DNA from: MED-G105 sp050331095
Lineage (GTDB): Bacteria > Pseudomonadota > Alphaproteobacteria > Caulobacterales > Parvularculaceae
Assembly: GCA_050331095.1 (NCBI GenBank)
Contig: JBHJHE010000024.1
Coordinates: forward strand, 1 to 64,000
Direction of reading: 5' to 3'
DNA length: 64,000 nt
The translations under genes were made by a program, and so were the position numbers. The first letter of the stretch is position 1, and every line of letters begins with the position of its first letter. Positions 9,701 through 18,054 of the stretch are shown here, piece by piece. The notes below the pieces were generated by a model. It was not told the DNA's origin. It searched no databases and saw only the letters and a list, made by a program, of their open reading frames with translations.

Positions 9701-9843
9701 TCCTCGCCTCGACGCTCGTCACGCTGTTCACGGTGCCGGCGGCCTACGCGCTCGTCGCGCGCGGTACGGGATCGCCGGGCGATATCGCCCGGCGGCTCGA
9801 GCGCGAGCGCGAAGCGGGCCGCGCCGTGGCGCCGGCGGATTGA
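6721..9843 (+). CDS. RND multidrug efflux pump, HAE1 (AcrB/MexB-like) type
   Basis: A 1040-residue inner-membrane proton/drug antiporter. The N-terminal helix (SVKRPVVATVMSIVLVLCGI) is followed by a large periplasmic porter domain, a helix bundle, a second porter domain and a second bundle, as in all tripartite RND pumps. The proton-relay residues are present: Asp401-Asp402 in LVVDDAIVVLENIYRRM and Lys924 in AAKNGILIVEFANQLR, matching Asp407, Asp408 and Lys940 of AcrB. Length and motifs point to the hydrophobe/amphiphile family rather than heavy-metal pumps. The stop overlaps the start of the outer-membrane gene. Substrates cannot be predicted. Confidence 0.95.
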   Translation: MLLSDVSVKRPVVATVMSIVLVLCGIVAFQLLPLRQYPDIDPPVVSVETLYPGASAAVVERRITELIEERIAGVEGIETIESVSEDGESTVTVTFYTGRDVDAAANDIRDRVSGVLDDLPVEADPPDISKVDSNQDVIMWLNLIGEGMTVPELTDYADRYLVDRFSALDGVARVRIGGQQSYAMRIWLDRKAMAASDVTVSDVEARLRAENVELPAGSIESSSRVLTVRLDRAFRTAEHFAALVLSEGRDGYDLRVGDVARVELGTVEDRTFFRGNTVPQVGLGVIRQSTANTVAVAKAAKDEAAAINPNLPDGMSIEQSYDTSVFVEGAINEVYKTLFLAIGLVIIVIFVFLGSARAMLIPAVTVPVSLVGAFFAMYLLGFSINLLTLLALVLAIGLVVDDAIVVLENIYRRMQEENETPLVAAYEGSRQVAFAVIATTVVLISVFAPIAFLQGDIGRLFSEFALTIAAAVAISSFVALSLSPALASKVLKPRIEASPLTTKLDGAFDRIRNAYASVLKRLMKAPAIGMAIILVGFAGAFGAIRLLPSEYAPQEDRGAFFVLVNGPEGASFDYMETYMDEIEARMMPYVEKGEIQRLLVRTPRSFGNFESFNTGIVICVLSDWSERRSGFVMMDEIRGRLADLPGVRAFPVMRQGFGASVRKPVQMTIGGGDWSALAEWRDALVSAIEETGLALDGLDWDYKETAPQLRVDIDYNRAAELGVSVGDIGRTLETMLGSRRVTTFLSDGEEYDVILEGERDVQRTPDNLTNIYVRSERSGALIPLSNLVSVRETGGSSTLNRYNRVRAITLEANLADGETLGETLQRLAALARETLPPQAIIDFKGQSLDLRQAGSSMAFIFAFGVLIVFLVLAAQFESWRHPFVIMLSVPIAMLGGLLALMLTGQTLNLYSQIGLLMLVGLAAKNGILIVEFANQLRDDGRDFDDALFEASLVRFRPIVMTGVTTVAGSIPLILSSGAGAETRFVIGVVVVGGVLASTLVTLFTVPAAYALVARGTGSPGDIARRLEREREAGRAVAPAD

Positions 9844-11303
9844 GCCGGGCCGGACGAACGATGCGAGCCGCCGTCGTTCCCCTTGTCGCCGGGCGTCTTC
9901 TTTCCGGGTGCGTCGCCGTCGGACCCGACCACCAGCCGCCCGACGCCGCGTCCCTCGCCGGCGGCGAGGAGGGGTTCCGGTTCGCGCGCGCCTACGCCGC
10001 CGAAGCGCCGCTCGCGGACTGGTGGACGGCCTTCGACGACCAATGGCTTGACGCGCTCGTCGCGCGGGGCGCCGCCGAGAACCGGACGCTCGCGATCGCG
10101 GCGGCGAACCTCCGCGCGGCGAGGGCGGCGCGGGGCGTCGCCCGGCTAAATCGACTGCCTACGGACAACGCCTTCGCGCGCTATCAGGAGACGCGATCCT
10201 CGGCGGTGCAGCTCGCCGGCGTCGGCATTGGCGGCGATCAGGTCGACCCGAACGATAATATCGACTTTACGGATCTCGGCGTCTCGGCGGCCTGGGAGGT
10301 CGATCTTTTCGGGCGCGTGACGCGCCTTATCGAAGCCGCGACCGCCGACGCCGACGCCGCGCAGGCGGCGCTCGACGACGTCCGGGCGACCATCGCTGCC
10401 GACATCGCCGACGCCTACGTCTTCCTGCAGGGGCTCCAGGCCCAGCGCGCCGTCGCATCGCGGAACGCGGAAAACCTTCAGCGCACGCTCGACCTCGTTC
10501 GCGAACTGCGCGGCGTCGGCCGCGTCACCGATCTCGACGTGGACCAGGCGCGCGCGCAACTCTTGATTAGCGAAGCGGCGATCCCCGCCTTCGACGCCGA
10601 CATCGCCGAGACGGCCTCCCGCCTCGGCGTCCTCGTCGGGGCGTCGCCGTCCGAGGGGATCGAGCTCGTCGCCGATGATGCGCCGCTTCATCTCGTTACG
10701 GAGGAGATCGCCGTCGGCGATCCTTCGTCGCTGCTCCGGCGCCGGCCCGACGTCGCTGCGGCGGAGCGGCGCCTCGCCGCCGCGACCGCGCGGATCGGCC
10801 TCAACGTCGCCGAGGCTTTTCCGCGGATCGACCTCCTCGGCGACGTCGGCGTCCGGGCCATCGGCTTCGAAGACGTCTTCGCGCCGACCGCACTCAACTT
10901 CGCTGTCGGCCCGCAAATCTCATGGTCCGCTACCGATCTTTTGCGGGCGCGGGACCGCGTTGAAGGCGCGGAAGCCGCGGCGGCCGGCGCGCTCGCCGCG
11001 TACGAACAGACGGTTCTCACGGCGCTGCAGGAAACCGAAACGGCGCTCGCCCGCCAGGCCCGCGCCCAGGAGCGCTACGCCAAGCTCGCCGCCGCCGAGG
11101 AAGCGGCCGGGGCGGCCGCCGACGTCGCGCGTCTTCGCTATGAAGCGGGCCGGGTCGACTTTCTTCAGGTGCTTGACGCCGAGCGCGTGGCGCTGACGAC
11201 GGCGAACGACGCGGCCGCCGCGCGCACCGACATCGCGCGCGCTCAGATCGAGGTGTTCCGGGCCCTGCGCGCCGGTGCGCCGGCGCCTGCAGCCGCGGAG
11301 TAA
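9840..11303 (+). CDS. Outer-membrane efflux lipoprotein, NodT/OprM (TolC-like) family
   Basis: The trimeric outer-membrane channel of the pump. The N-terminus carries a lipoprotein signal with lipobox LSGC (Cys24), followed by VGPDHQPPDA, the usual start of mature NodT-family proteins. Two outer-membrane efflux repeats follow, including WWTAFDDQWLDALV, the central LLRRRPDVAAAERRLAAATA and a C-terminal LRYEAGRVDFLQVLDAER. The TTG at 9840 overlaps the pump stop (TTGA), a habit seen elsewhere in this window. The ATG at 9861 is an alternative that gives a shorter but still valid signal. A strong terminator follows, closing the operon. Confidence 0.92.
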   Translation: MSRAGRTMRAAVVPLVAGRLLSGCVAVGPDHQPPDAASLAGGEEGFRFARAYAAEAPLADWWTAFDDQWLDALVARGAAENRTLAIAAANLRAARAARGVARLNRLPTDNAFARYQETRSSAVQLAGVGIGGDQVDPNDNIDFTDLGVSAAWEVDLFGRVTRLIEAATADADAAQAALDDVRATIAADIADAYVFLQGLQAQRAVASRNAENLQRTLDLVRELRGVGRVTDLDVDQARAQLLISEAAIPAFDADIAETASRLGVLVGASPSEGIELVADDAPLHLVTEEIAVGDPSSLLRRRPDVAAAERRLAAATARIGLNVAEAFPRIDLLGDVGVRAIGFEDVFAPTALNFAVGPQISWSATDLLRARDRVEGAEAAAAGALAAYEQTVLTALQETETALARQARAQERYAKLAAAEEAAGAAADVARLRYEAGRVDFLQVLDAERVALTTANDAAAARTDIARAQIEVFRALRAGAPAPAAAE

Positions 11304-11405
11304 CGGGCGCAACGCCGGTCGCAGCGCCCGTTGTCGCCCTGTGGTCGGACCGGGCCGTTGCGCGAGCGGGGACCGCCGTCTTGAGCGCGAACGCGCGAAC
11401 AAAAA

Positions 11406-11439
11406 AGCGGACGGACCTTGTTAGGTCCGTCCGCTCTTT
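11406..11439. terminator. Strong bidirectional rho-independent terminator
   Basis: A 12-bp perfect stem, AGCGGACGGACC (11406-11417) with GGTCCGTCCGCT (11424-11435), encloses a TTGTTA loop. It is followed by TCTTT on the plus strand and preceded by AACAAAAAA, which gives a T tract on the minus strand. It sits between the convergent efflux operon and the TonB receptor gene and should end transcription from both sides. Confidence 0.9.
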
Positions 11440-11514
11440 CGCCGCCGCCCCCGGGTCGGGAGGAAAGTGCCCCGGGGGACGTCGTATCGACAGGTTCGCC
11501 GGCCTCTACGCCGA

Positions 11515-14430
11515 TCAGAAGCAGGCGACGACGCCGAACTGGAACGTGCGGCCGAAATCCTCGATCCGCTCGAATACTTGGCCGCTGAACTGGTTGCCCA
11601 AGTATTCGCGGGCTTCGCGAGCTTCGTTCAGGTTGACGGCCGAGAAGAAGAGCTGAAAGTTTTCGGAGATGTTGTATCGCGCCGTTACGTCGACCGACAC
11701 GAAGGCGTCGAGGAATACGTCCTCGAACGCCTCGTCGCCGACGCTGTTCAATTGATTGCCGCGATAGTTCACAGCCGTTCGGAACAGGAAGTCCTCGTCT
11801 TCGTAGCCGAGCGAGAGGTTGCCGATCAGCTCTGACTGGCCCGGCAGCCTGAAGGCCTCGCCGTCGCGAACGAGGGGTGAACTTGTTTCCGCATCGATGA
11901 CCGTGACGTTGCCGCTCGCGAACAGACCGCTGAAAAAGCCCGGCAAATACGTCGTGAAGTGGCTGACGGCGAGTTCGACGCCAAGCAGGTCGCCGTCCGA
12001 CCCGTTGATCACCGTGTCGAGATTATTGAAGGCGAGCCCGGTCACCGGCTCGATGAAGTTCAGGCCAAGCGACGCGAACACGTCCGGATCGTCGGTTTCG
12101 ATCGGAATGAAAGTGTTCTCGAGGCTTTTGTAAAAACCGGCCAATGTAACGAACGTGTTGTCGCTCGGATACCAGCCGATGCTGAGGTCGATCTGGTCAG
12201 CGATGAGGGCGTCGAGAAACGGATTGCCGCCCTCAAGCGTCAGCGCGCCGGCTTCGAGCACGGCTTCGGTGGGCGTGCCGTTGACGTCGAGCGTCACCAG
12301 CTGGTCGCCTGCGCCGACGGTTTCGCCGGGCGCGAGTTCGATGAAGTCGCCGCTGATCTCCAGCAGGGCGCTGGCGTCCCCGAAGCTCGGCCGCACCTGG
12401 CCTTTCGTATAGCTCAGGCGCGTAACGATCGTGTCCGTCGGCTCCCACCGGAAGTGAACCGCCGGAAACCACTCCGTATAGGAGTTGTCGAACGTCGCGA
12501 TCCCGTCGTTCGAGACGAGCACGATCGGCGCAGGCTGATTATCGGGATCGGGACCAAGCGGATTGAACTCAAGTTGCGTCGTCGACGTGCCGGACGTCGT
12601 AAAGTCCGTCGTCTCGACCCGGAAGCCCGCGATGACCGAGAACCTGTCGGCGATGTCGTAATCGAGCATGAAGTAACCGGCGGTCGTGTCTTCGCTCGCC
12701 GTGAAGTCGACCCGCGCTTCGGTCGCTTCGAGTTCGGTCTCGGCCGCGATATCGCTAAGCAGATCGCGGAACGGATCGAGCACCGGGACCTGGAAGCCCT
12801 CCGCCAGGCCGCCGCCGAGGTTCAGATCCGTTTCCGGAGAAAACGTCTCGATGTCCGCGAGGGTGTTCGGCAGAACCTCCTCGCCGTTCGGAAAATCCTC
12901 CAGGGGATCGATATTGTTCTCGCCACGGAGGAAAGAGCGGTCGCGGAACCGTTGCTTGAATCCCGCCTGCAGTCTCAGTTCGCGCCCGAAGAGCTGACGG
13001 TAGTTCTCCACATCCACATTGTAGGAGAAGATCTCGTCCTCGCGGTCTTCGTCGATGATCAGCACTTGGTCGAAGTCGAATTCGTCGAGCTCTGGCCGAA
13101 AGGCGAAGTCCTCTTCAAGATCGCTGTTGAAGTCGCCGAGGCCAAGAACGGTGAAATCCGCCTCGCGCTGGCCGTAAATCGATTCCACGACGAGATTGCG
13201 CTCCCGGAAACGACCGCGAAGGCCGTTCTCGATCGTGAATTCGTTGCGGGAGTAGTCCGCCGCGTATTTGAACCGCCAGGTCTCGAGGAACTGGTTTTCG
13301 CCTTCGAAATGCAGCGCGTACGTTGTTTCAATTCGCGGCTGGAAGAAAATCTGCCGATCGATGTCGACGTCCGAGAAGACGCCGGCGTCCGGCCCGATGA
13401 AGGCGACCTCGCCGTCGCTCGCGTCGCGCAGCTCTACTTCCTGCTGCACCCGGACGTCGTCGTCTTCGAGGCGCCCGAAGAGGGCGGAGAAGTTCCAACG
13501 ATGCCGATCTTCGATCGCGTAATCGAGCGTCAGCGTCGCGCCGATGCGGTCGCGCTGGCCGAGCTCCACCCTCTGGTCGAGTTCCTGGGGCGTCGGGATG
13601 GTCGCGCCCTCGGGAAATCCGTCAAGCGGCGCCAGAACGATGTCGTCGCCGTCGAAAACAGTGGCGCCGCTTTCATCCGTCAGCGCCATAACCGCGTCGC
13701 GTTCCTCAATGCCGCCGCCGGAGTCGCTCTGAAGACGGTCAAGCTGGATGGCGCGCTGGAAGAAGTTGAAGGCGCCGGCGACGCCGAACTCGCCGGGCCC
13801 GAGCTCCGTCCGGTACGTTGCGTCGGCGGTCACCTTGGGTCGCAGCGTGTCGGCTTTTTCGGTGTACGTTCCCTGGCCTTGCACGCGGCTCGTGAATTTT
13901 GCGCTGCGGTCAAAGGCCGACAGGGGGCGAAGGTCCACTTTGGCGCCGAGAGAGTCGTGGTCTTGATCGGGAAGGAGCGATTTGCCGACCGTCACCTGGC
14001 TCAGAAGGTCGGACGGGATGACGTCAAGCGCCACCGTCCGCGCGCCGCCGGCGTCCGACGATCCGAGCTGCGCATTGTTGACAGTGACCTGCACGAACGA
14101 AGAGTCGAGGCCGCGAACGGTGACGAAACGCCCTTCGCCCTCATCGCGGATGATGGTCAGACCGGGAACGCGCTGCAGCGACTCCGCGATGTTCTGATCC
14201 GGAAACTGACCGATATCGTCCGCCGTAATCACCGAAACGACGTTGTCGGCGGCGCGCTCGATCTGCGCGGCTTCGAACAATTGCTGGCGCACGCCGCGGA
14301 CGACGATTTCGTCCGTTTCGTCGTCCTGCGCCGCGGCGGGGAGCGCGGCCAAGGCGGCGAGGCCGACTGAAAGGAGTAGGGCGGCGTCGACGTCCTTGCG
14401 GCGACGGTCGCAGGTCAAGCGTGTTTTCAT
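11515..14430 (-). CDS. TonB-dependent outer-membrane receptor (carbohydrate type)
   Basis: About 971 residues. It should bring oligosaccharides too large for porins across the outer membrane, energised by TonB. A signal peptide ends near LAALPAAAQ. A TonB-box-like stretch (DEIVVRG) follows, then the plug (SVITADDIGQFPDQNIAESL, VPGLTIIRDEGEGRFVTVRG) and a long beta-barrel ending in a terminal Phe (VVACF). The plug wording is that of the large sugar-related receptor subfamily common in Caulobacterales and Xanthomonadales. I chose the ATG at 14430 because GGGAGGAA lies just upstream. An in-frame upstream start has no such site. A GntR-type operator lies about 80 bases upstream, tying it to the uronate regulon. 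Confidence 0.93.
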   Translation of the reverse strand: MKTRLTCDRRRKDVDAALLLSVGLAALAALPAAAQDDETDEIVVRGVRQQLFEAAQIERAADNVVSVITADDIGQFPDQNIAESLQRVPGLTIIRDEGEGRFVTVRGLDSSFVQVTVNNAQLGSSDAGGARTVALDVIPSDLLSQVTVGKSLLPDQDHDSLGAKVDLRPLSAFDRSAKFTSRVQGQGTYTEKADTLRPKVTADATYRTELGPGEFGVAGAFNFFQRAIQLDRLQSDSGGGIEERDAVMALTDESGATVFDGDDIVLAPLDGFPEGATIPTPQELDQRVELGQRDRIGATLTLDYAIEDRHRWNFSALFGRLEDDDVRVQQEVELRDASDGEVAFIGPDAGVFSDVDIDRQIFFQPRIETTYALHFEGENQFLETWRFKYAADYSRNEFTIENGLRGRFRERNLVVESIYGQREADFTVLGLGDFNSDLEEDFAFRPELDEFDFDQVLIIDEDREDEIFSYNVDVENYRQLFGRELRLQAGFKQRFRDRSFLRGENNIDPLEDFPNGEEVLPNTLADIETFSPETDLNLGGGLAEGFQVPVLDPFRDLLSDIAAETELEATEARVDFTASEDTTAGYFMLDYDIADRFSVIAGFRVETTDFTTSGTSTTQLEFNPLGPDPDNQPAPIVLVSNDGIATFDNSYTEWFPAVHFRWEPTDTIVTRLSYTKGQVRPSFGDASALLEISGDFIELAPGETVGAGDQLVTLDVNGTPTEAVLEAGALTLEGGNPFLDALIADQIDLSIGWYPSDNTFVTLAGFYKSLENTFIPIETDDPDVFASLGLNFIEPVTGLAFNNLDTVINGSDGDLLGVELAVSHFTTYLPGFFSGLFASGNVTVIDAETSSPLVRDGEAFRLPGQSELIGNLSLGYEDEDFLFRTAVNYRGNQLNSVGDEAFEDVFLDAFVSVDVTARYNISENFQLFFSAVNLNEAREAREYLGNQFSGQVFERIEDFGRTFQFGVVACF

Positions 14431-14507
14431 GGCGGCGTTCCTCCCAGAACAATCGCGGCGTCGTGCGCCGGTCACTTTTTGTTGAGCCTTACCGGCTTTT
14501 TTTCGAA

Positions 14508-14524
14508 TAGTTATCTGACCAATT
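14508..14524 (-). promoter_or_regulatory. GntR/FadR-type operator upstream of the TonB receptor
   Basis: Read on the minus strand the site is AATTGGTCAGATAACTA. Its first nine bases are identical to the half-site shared with four other intergenic sites in this window. The right half is degenerate. The site lies 78 bases upstream of the receptor start codon. Confidence 0.6.
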
Positions 14525-14793
14525 GCGATTGTCCAGTGGTCGTCCGCTGTTGAAGCCGGGCCCGGGACGGCGTCGGCGCGGCGCTAATGCGGCCCGGCGA
14601 TCGACGGCCGGACAACGGCGACTTCGCGTTTTGCGGCGCAATAACTTTTTGAAAATGCTTGAGATTACGGCGTCGACACGCTCAAGCGACGCCGTGCGCG
14701 ATCGCATGTAGGCTCAGCCGGCGGCCCGGCGCGGCGGCCGGCGCTACGAATGTTTGTCAGCGCCCAGTGCAAAAATGCAACGTTGCGGACCGT

Positions 14794-14806
14794 TTGGCCA
14801 GACCAC
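14794..14806. promoter_or_regulatory. Weak secondary GntR/FadR-type site
   Basis: TTGGCCAGACCAC matches the TTGGT-N3-ACCAA pattern at eight of ten arm positions. It lies between the kduI stop and the receptor promoter, about 365 bases from the receptor gene, so its role is doubtful. Confidence 0.3.
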
Positions 14807-14876
14807 CACGGCGAGAGCGCCACGGTTAGGCGGTCGGCCGGGGCGTCTTCACCGGGCGATCAATCGCGGCGCGGGC

Positions 14877-15818
14877 TCACCACTCGCCTTCGAACCCGGG
14901 GCGGTTGTGAATGCGCGACCAGTCGCGATTGTTCTCGGTGTACGAACAAAGGCACCAGGTGAACATGAAGTCGACGGCGGGCGGCGCGATCGTGTCGTGA
15001 TAGCTCGGCGTCACATTGATCGCCTGCTCGTCGAAAATGTGGACGTAGGCGTTCACGTCCTCGCCGGGCCGGGCGCAGTTCTGCAGGACGAACGGCGTGT
15101 CGTTCTCCAATTCCGACGCGCAGCGGAAATGATAGATCTCCTCCTTCGCGTCGGGGCCGAGGCCGAAATCGCCTTCGGGGCCGTGGAAGTGCGGCGGGTA
15201 GCTGCCGACCGAGCCCGGCCCCGCCACATAGGTGTTGCCGAAGAGGAGGCGGCACGCCGCGACGTTGTTGTCGACGATCTTGAAGACCGTGCGCACCGTC
15301 ATCGGCCGCTTCGAACCGAGGTCGGCGGCGAGCTTCGTGCCCTCGATGGCTTTGTGGCGGACGAGCTGCACGGGATACGTCGTATGGCAGTCGCGGGCGC
15401 GGAACTCGCTGACGTCGGCGAAGTCGCCGGCCGCCGCTATCTCCGCCGAGCCGCCAATGGGCAGATAGACGACGTCGCCGCGGCCGAGCGTGTGGCGCTC
15501 GCCGTCGACGGCGACGTCCGCCGCGCCGCGATTGACGTAGATCAGCGCCTCTTCGTCGGCCGCGAGCGACACGTCGGCCGGCCGGTAGCCGTCCGCGTCC
15601 GGCACAAGCCGGTGGCGCGAAAAGGTCAGATACCGAAAGGTCGAGTTCTCCGCTGTAATGACGTCGGCGCGCTCGTTGACCGTCGCGCGGGCGTCGAAGA
15701 CTTCGACGTCGCGCACGCCGGGCTCGCCGGGGATGACGGCGCGGGCGTCGACGCGTCGCTCGCGGCTTGGCGTCGGGGCGACGTCGACGTTCGGTCCGAT
15801 TTCTCGAGGCTCGATCAT
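14877..15818 (-). CDS. kduI: KduI/IolB-family isomerase, probable 5-keto-4-deoxyuronate isomerase
   Basis: 313 residues. It should isomerise the unsaturated uronate product of lyases and GH105 (5-keto-4-deoxyuronate) to 2,5-diketo-3-deoxygluconate in the cytoplasm. Two cupin domains are visible. The metal site is PPHFH with His210 and His212, Glu226 or Glu227 in KEEIYHF, and His274 in PSYHD, matching the His-His-Glu-His set of KduI. DCHTTYP is also a KduI hallmark. The protein is longer than E. coli KduI (about 280) and its C-terminal half resembles IolB, so the exact substrate is not certain. GGAG lies upstream of the ATG at 15818. It is the last gene of a DUF4861-kduD-kduI operon. Confidence 0.75.
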   Translation of the reverse strand: MIEPREIGPNVDVAPTPSRERRVDARAVIPGEPGVRDVEVFDARATVNERADVITAENSTFRYLTFSRHRLVPDADGYRPADVSLAADEEALIYVNRGAADVAVDGERHTLGRGDVVYLPIGGSAEIAAAGDFADVSEFRARDCHTTYPVQLVRHKAIEGTKLAADLGSKRPMTVRTVFKIVDNNVAACRLLFGNTYVAGPGSVGSYPPHFHGPEGDFGLGPDAKEEIYHFRCASELENDTPFVLQNCARPGEDVNAYVHIFDEQAINVTPSYHDTIAPPAVDFMFTWCLCSYTENNRDWSRIHNRPGFEGEW

Positions 15819-15855
15819 GGCGGGTCTCCTTTCGGCGTTTGGCGCGGCTTGGCGC

Positions 15856-16614
15856 CTAGCGGGCGAGCCAGCCGCCGTCGACGACGAGAACGTGGCCGCT
15901 CAAGTAGTCGCTCGCCGGCGCGGCGAGGAACGTCACCGGGCCGGCGAGGTCGGCGGGGTCGCCCCAGCGCCCGGCGGGGATGCGCTCGCCGATCTGCCTT
16001 GAGCGGGTCTCGTCGGCCTGTAGGGCGGCGGTGTTGTCGGTGCGGAAATAGCCGGGGGCGATCGCGTTCACCTGGACGTTCCGCGCCGCCCATTCGTTGG
16101 CGAGGGCCTTGGTGACGCCGGCGCCCGCGTGCTTGCTCGCGGCGTAGGCGGGCACGGTGAGGCCGCCCTGGAAGCTCAAAAGCGAGGCGACGTTGATCAC
16201 CTTGCCGCGGCCCCGCGCGAGCATCCCTGCGCCTATGTCGCGGGTCAGGCGAAAGAGCGCGTTGAGATTGATCTCCAGAACCGCGTCCCAGTCCGCGTCC
16301 GGCGTTTCGGCGGCCGGCGCGCGCCGGATCGCGCCGGCGTTGTTGACGAGAATGTCGACGCCGCCCGTCGATGTCTCCGCGTCGACGGCGAGCCCGGCGA
16401 CGGCGTCGCGGTCTTCGAAGTCCGCGGCGAGGGACCAGGCCTCGCGGCCCGCGGCGCGCACGGCGTCGGCGGTGGCGTCGGCGCCGCCGACGCGCGAGGC
16501 GACGCAGGCGACGTCGGCCCCCGCCTCGGCGAGGGCGAGCGCCATCGCGCGGCCCAGTCCCCGGCTCGCGCCGGTGACGAGGGCGCGCCGGCCGGTCAGG
16601 TCGAAAAGGCTCAA
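15856..16614 (-). CDS. kduD: 2-dehydro-3-deoxy-D-gluconate 5-dehydrogenase (short-chain dehydrogenase)
   Basis: 252 residues. It reduces 2,5-diketo-3-deoxygluconate to KDG with NAD(P)H, directly after KduI. The Rossmann motif is TGASRGLGRA, NNAG is present, and the catalytic set is Ser144, Tyr157 and Lys161 (ASLLSFQGG, YAASK). The blocks GAIRRAPAAE, ALANEWAARNVQVNAIAPGY and TDNTAALQAD are specific to the KduD branch. Translation appears to start at TTG (16614), which overlaps the TGA of the upstream DUF4861 gene, and the protein begins normally for the family. kduI starts 37 bases downstream. Confidence 0.93.
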   Translation of the reverse strand: MSLFDLTGRRALVTGASRGLGRAMALALAEAGADVACVASRVGGADATADAVRAAGREAWSLAADFEDRDAVAGLAVDAETSTGGVDILVNNAGAIRRAPAAETPDADWDAVLEINLNALFRLTRDIGAGMLARGRGKVINVASLLSFQGGLTVPAYAASKHAGAGVTKALANEWAARNVQVNAIAPGYFRTDNTAALQADETRSRQIGERIPAGRWGDPADLAGPVTFLAAPASDYLSGHVLVVDGGWLAR

Positions 16615-17903
16615 AGCTTGGCGCTCCGCGTCGCCGCGAACTCCTGCGCCGCCCGGCGGACGAGCGCTTCGAACGCCGCCGCGTCGGCGACCGGTTCGAC
16701 GCCGAGTTCCCAGCCCGCCAGAAAGCGATAGACGAGGGGATGATCGTCTGGCCCCCCGATCGGCGCGGTTTTGTAGGCGTACGACGCGGCGTCCTCGACG
16801 AGGCGCTGCGGGGAGTAGTCGCTAGGGATCAGGACGGCGAGGCCCAGCCCGTCGCCCTGGTCGGCCTGCGGACCGTAAGTGAAAGCGAAGAAGACGCCGC
16901 TTTCGACGCCCTCGACGACGTCGCCGCCCGCCTCGTGGCGCACGAAACCCGTTACGGCTTCGACGGGCGCGCCAAACGAGACGCGCCGCTCGGTCCAGCG
17001 GCGCCCCGCGCGGATTTCGATGTCCTCGACGACGTCGACGTCGCCGTCGGCCGTCGAAACGCCCTTATAGGAAAGCCGCAGGATCGAGCGCAGCGGGCCG
17101 TCGGCGACGACGTCAAACCGCCTCGCCGCCGTTGGCGAGATCGCTCTCCAGCCTTTTCCTTCGGCGATGGCGGGCGAGCCGAGGCCGAGCGACGGGCCGA
17201 CTTTCAGAACGTCCGCGCCCCAATCGCCGATTTTGTGATAGTCGCCCTCGATGTCTGCGAGCGCGACGTCGCGCGTGCGCTTGCCGAAGACGTCGGTGAG
17301 GTTGCGGTCGTCGAGATACAGCCGCTAGCCGATCAGGTCGGATTCCCAATACGGCCCTTCGAGCTTCGCCCAGCCGCTGTCTTGTCCCTGCGCCGCGGGA
17401 ATGTCGAGCCCGCGCGTCGCCATCCAGTCGCCGCCTTCGTAGACCCCATCGGCGTTGAACGCGCCGCCCTCGCGGACGATGAGCCCGGCGCCGCTGCGCG
17501 TCGGCGCGTCGCTTTCTTCGAGGGTCCCTGAGACGCGCTCGCCGGCGGCGAGGTCCGCGATTACGAGAACGCCGTCTGCGGCGCCGTCGCCGTCAAGATC
17601 GTCCCATTGCGCGGTGAAGACGCGTCCGTCGCCGGTTGCGAACCGACCGACGCCGCTGGCGCTGGGCGCCGCATCGCCGGGCAGGACGACCCCATAGTCC
17701 CTGACGGCGTCGTTCAGCGGATTTTGCACGATCACGTCCGCCGACGCGTCCGCGAGCTCGGCCGGCGCTTCCTTCGGAGCCGCCGACGCCTCGCTCGCCG
17801 CAGCCGGCGGCGGCGCTGACGATCCGTCGCCACACCCCAGGAGGGCCGTGAGGGCGGCGAGGGCCGCGCCCGCGCCAAAGCGGCCTGATCGAAGTCCCGT
17901 CAT
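16611..17903 (-). pseudogene. DUF4861-family lipoprotein gene interrupted by one in-frame TAG
   Basis: Read as one frame from the ATG at 17903 to the TGA at 16611 this encodes about 430 residues, the usual size for DUF4861, a family of unknown activity found in pectin and uronate loci. The N-terminus is a lipoprotein signal ending LLGC. Recognisable blocks are WDDLDGDGAADG, WAKLEGPYWESD, RLYLDDRN, DYHKIGDWGADVLKVG and SLGLGSPA. Codon 193 is TAG (17325-17327) between YWESDLIG and RLYLDDRN, where I would expect Tyr. The frame continues without another stop to a TTGA overlap with kduD. So this is a single nonsense substitution, a sequencing error or read-through, not a frameshift. If the stop is real only the N-terminal 192 residues are made, unless a start downstream (GTG near 16943) is used. 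Confidence 0.8.
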
Positions 17904-17995
17904 GCCGCCTTTAGTGGGAATGCGCGGCTTACTTGTCAAACCGATCGCTGAAAAATACCGTCAGGCAATCAAAACAAGAGCATCCGCGGCGGCGC

Positions 17996-18012
17996 AATTG
18001 GTCATGCCAATG
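17996..18012 (+). promoter_or_regulatory. GntR/FadR-type operator between DUF4861 and GH105 genes
   Basis: AATTGGTCATGCCAATG contains ATTGG-N5-CCAAT, the most symmetric of the AATTGGTCA sites. It lies 43 bases before the GH105 start codon and 93 bases before the divergent DUF4861 start, so it could control both. Confidence 0.65.
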
Positions 18013-18054
18013 GGCGCGCTCGCCAAGTCGCGACGCTCAGGGAGGACCAGGATC

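Larger units (their letters stand above)
14431..14876. other. Intergenic region upstream of the TonB receptor
   Basis: About 445 bases without a recognisable gene. It contains the receptor's ribosome site, the operator at 14508-14524 and a weaker relative at 14794-14806. A short 4-bp hairpin before seven T residues (about 14485-14503, plus strand) is too weak to call a terminator. Confidence 0.55.

Noticed and set aside
11341..11353. GTGGTCGGACCGG, similar to the GntR-type palindrome
   Set aside because: It lies after the efflux operon stop and before the terminator, with no promoter to control.
11959..14370. 803-codon open frame antisense to the TonB receptor
   Set aside because: High GC leaves long open frames opposite real genes. 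The sense strand has receptor motifs, a signal peptide and a ribosome site, while the antisense product has none.
14485..14503. AGCC/GGCT hairpin followed by seven T residues on the plus strand
   Set aside because: The stem is only 4 bp and no plus-strand gene ends nearby. It lies in the promoter region of a minus-strand gene.
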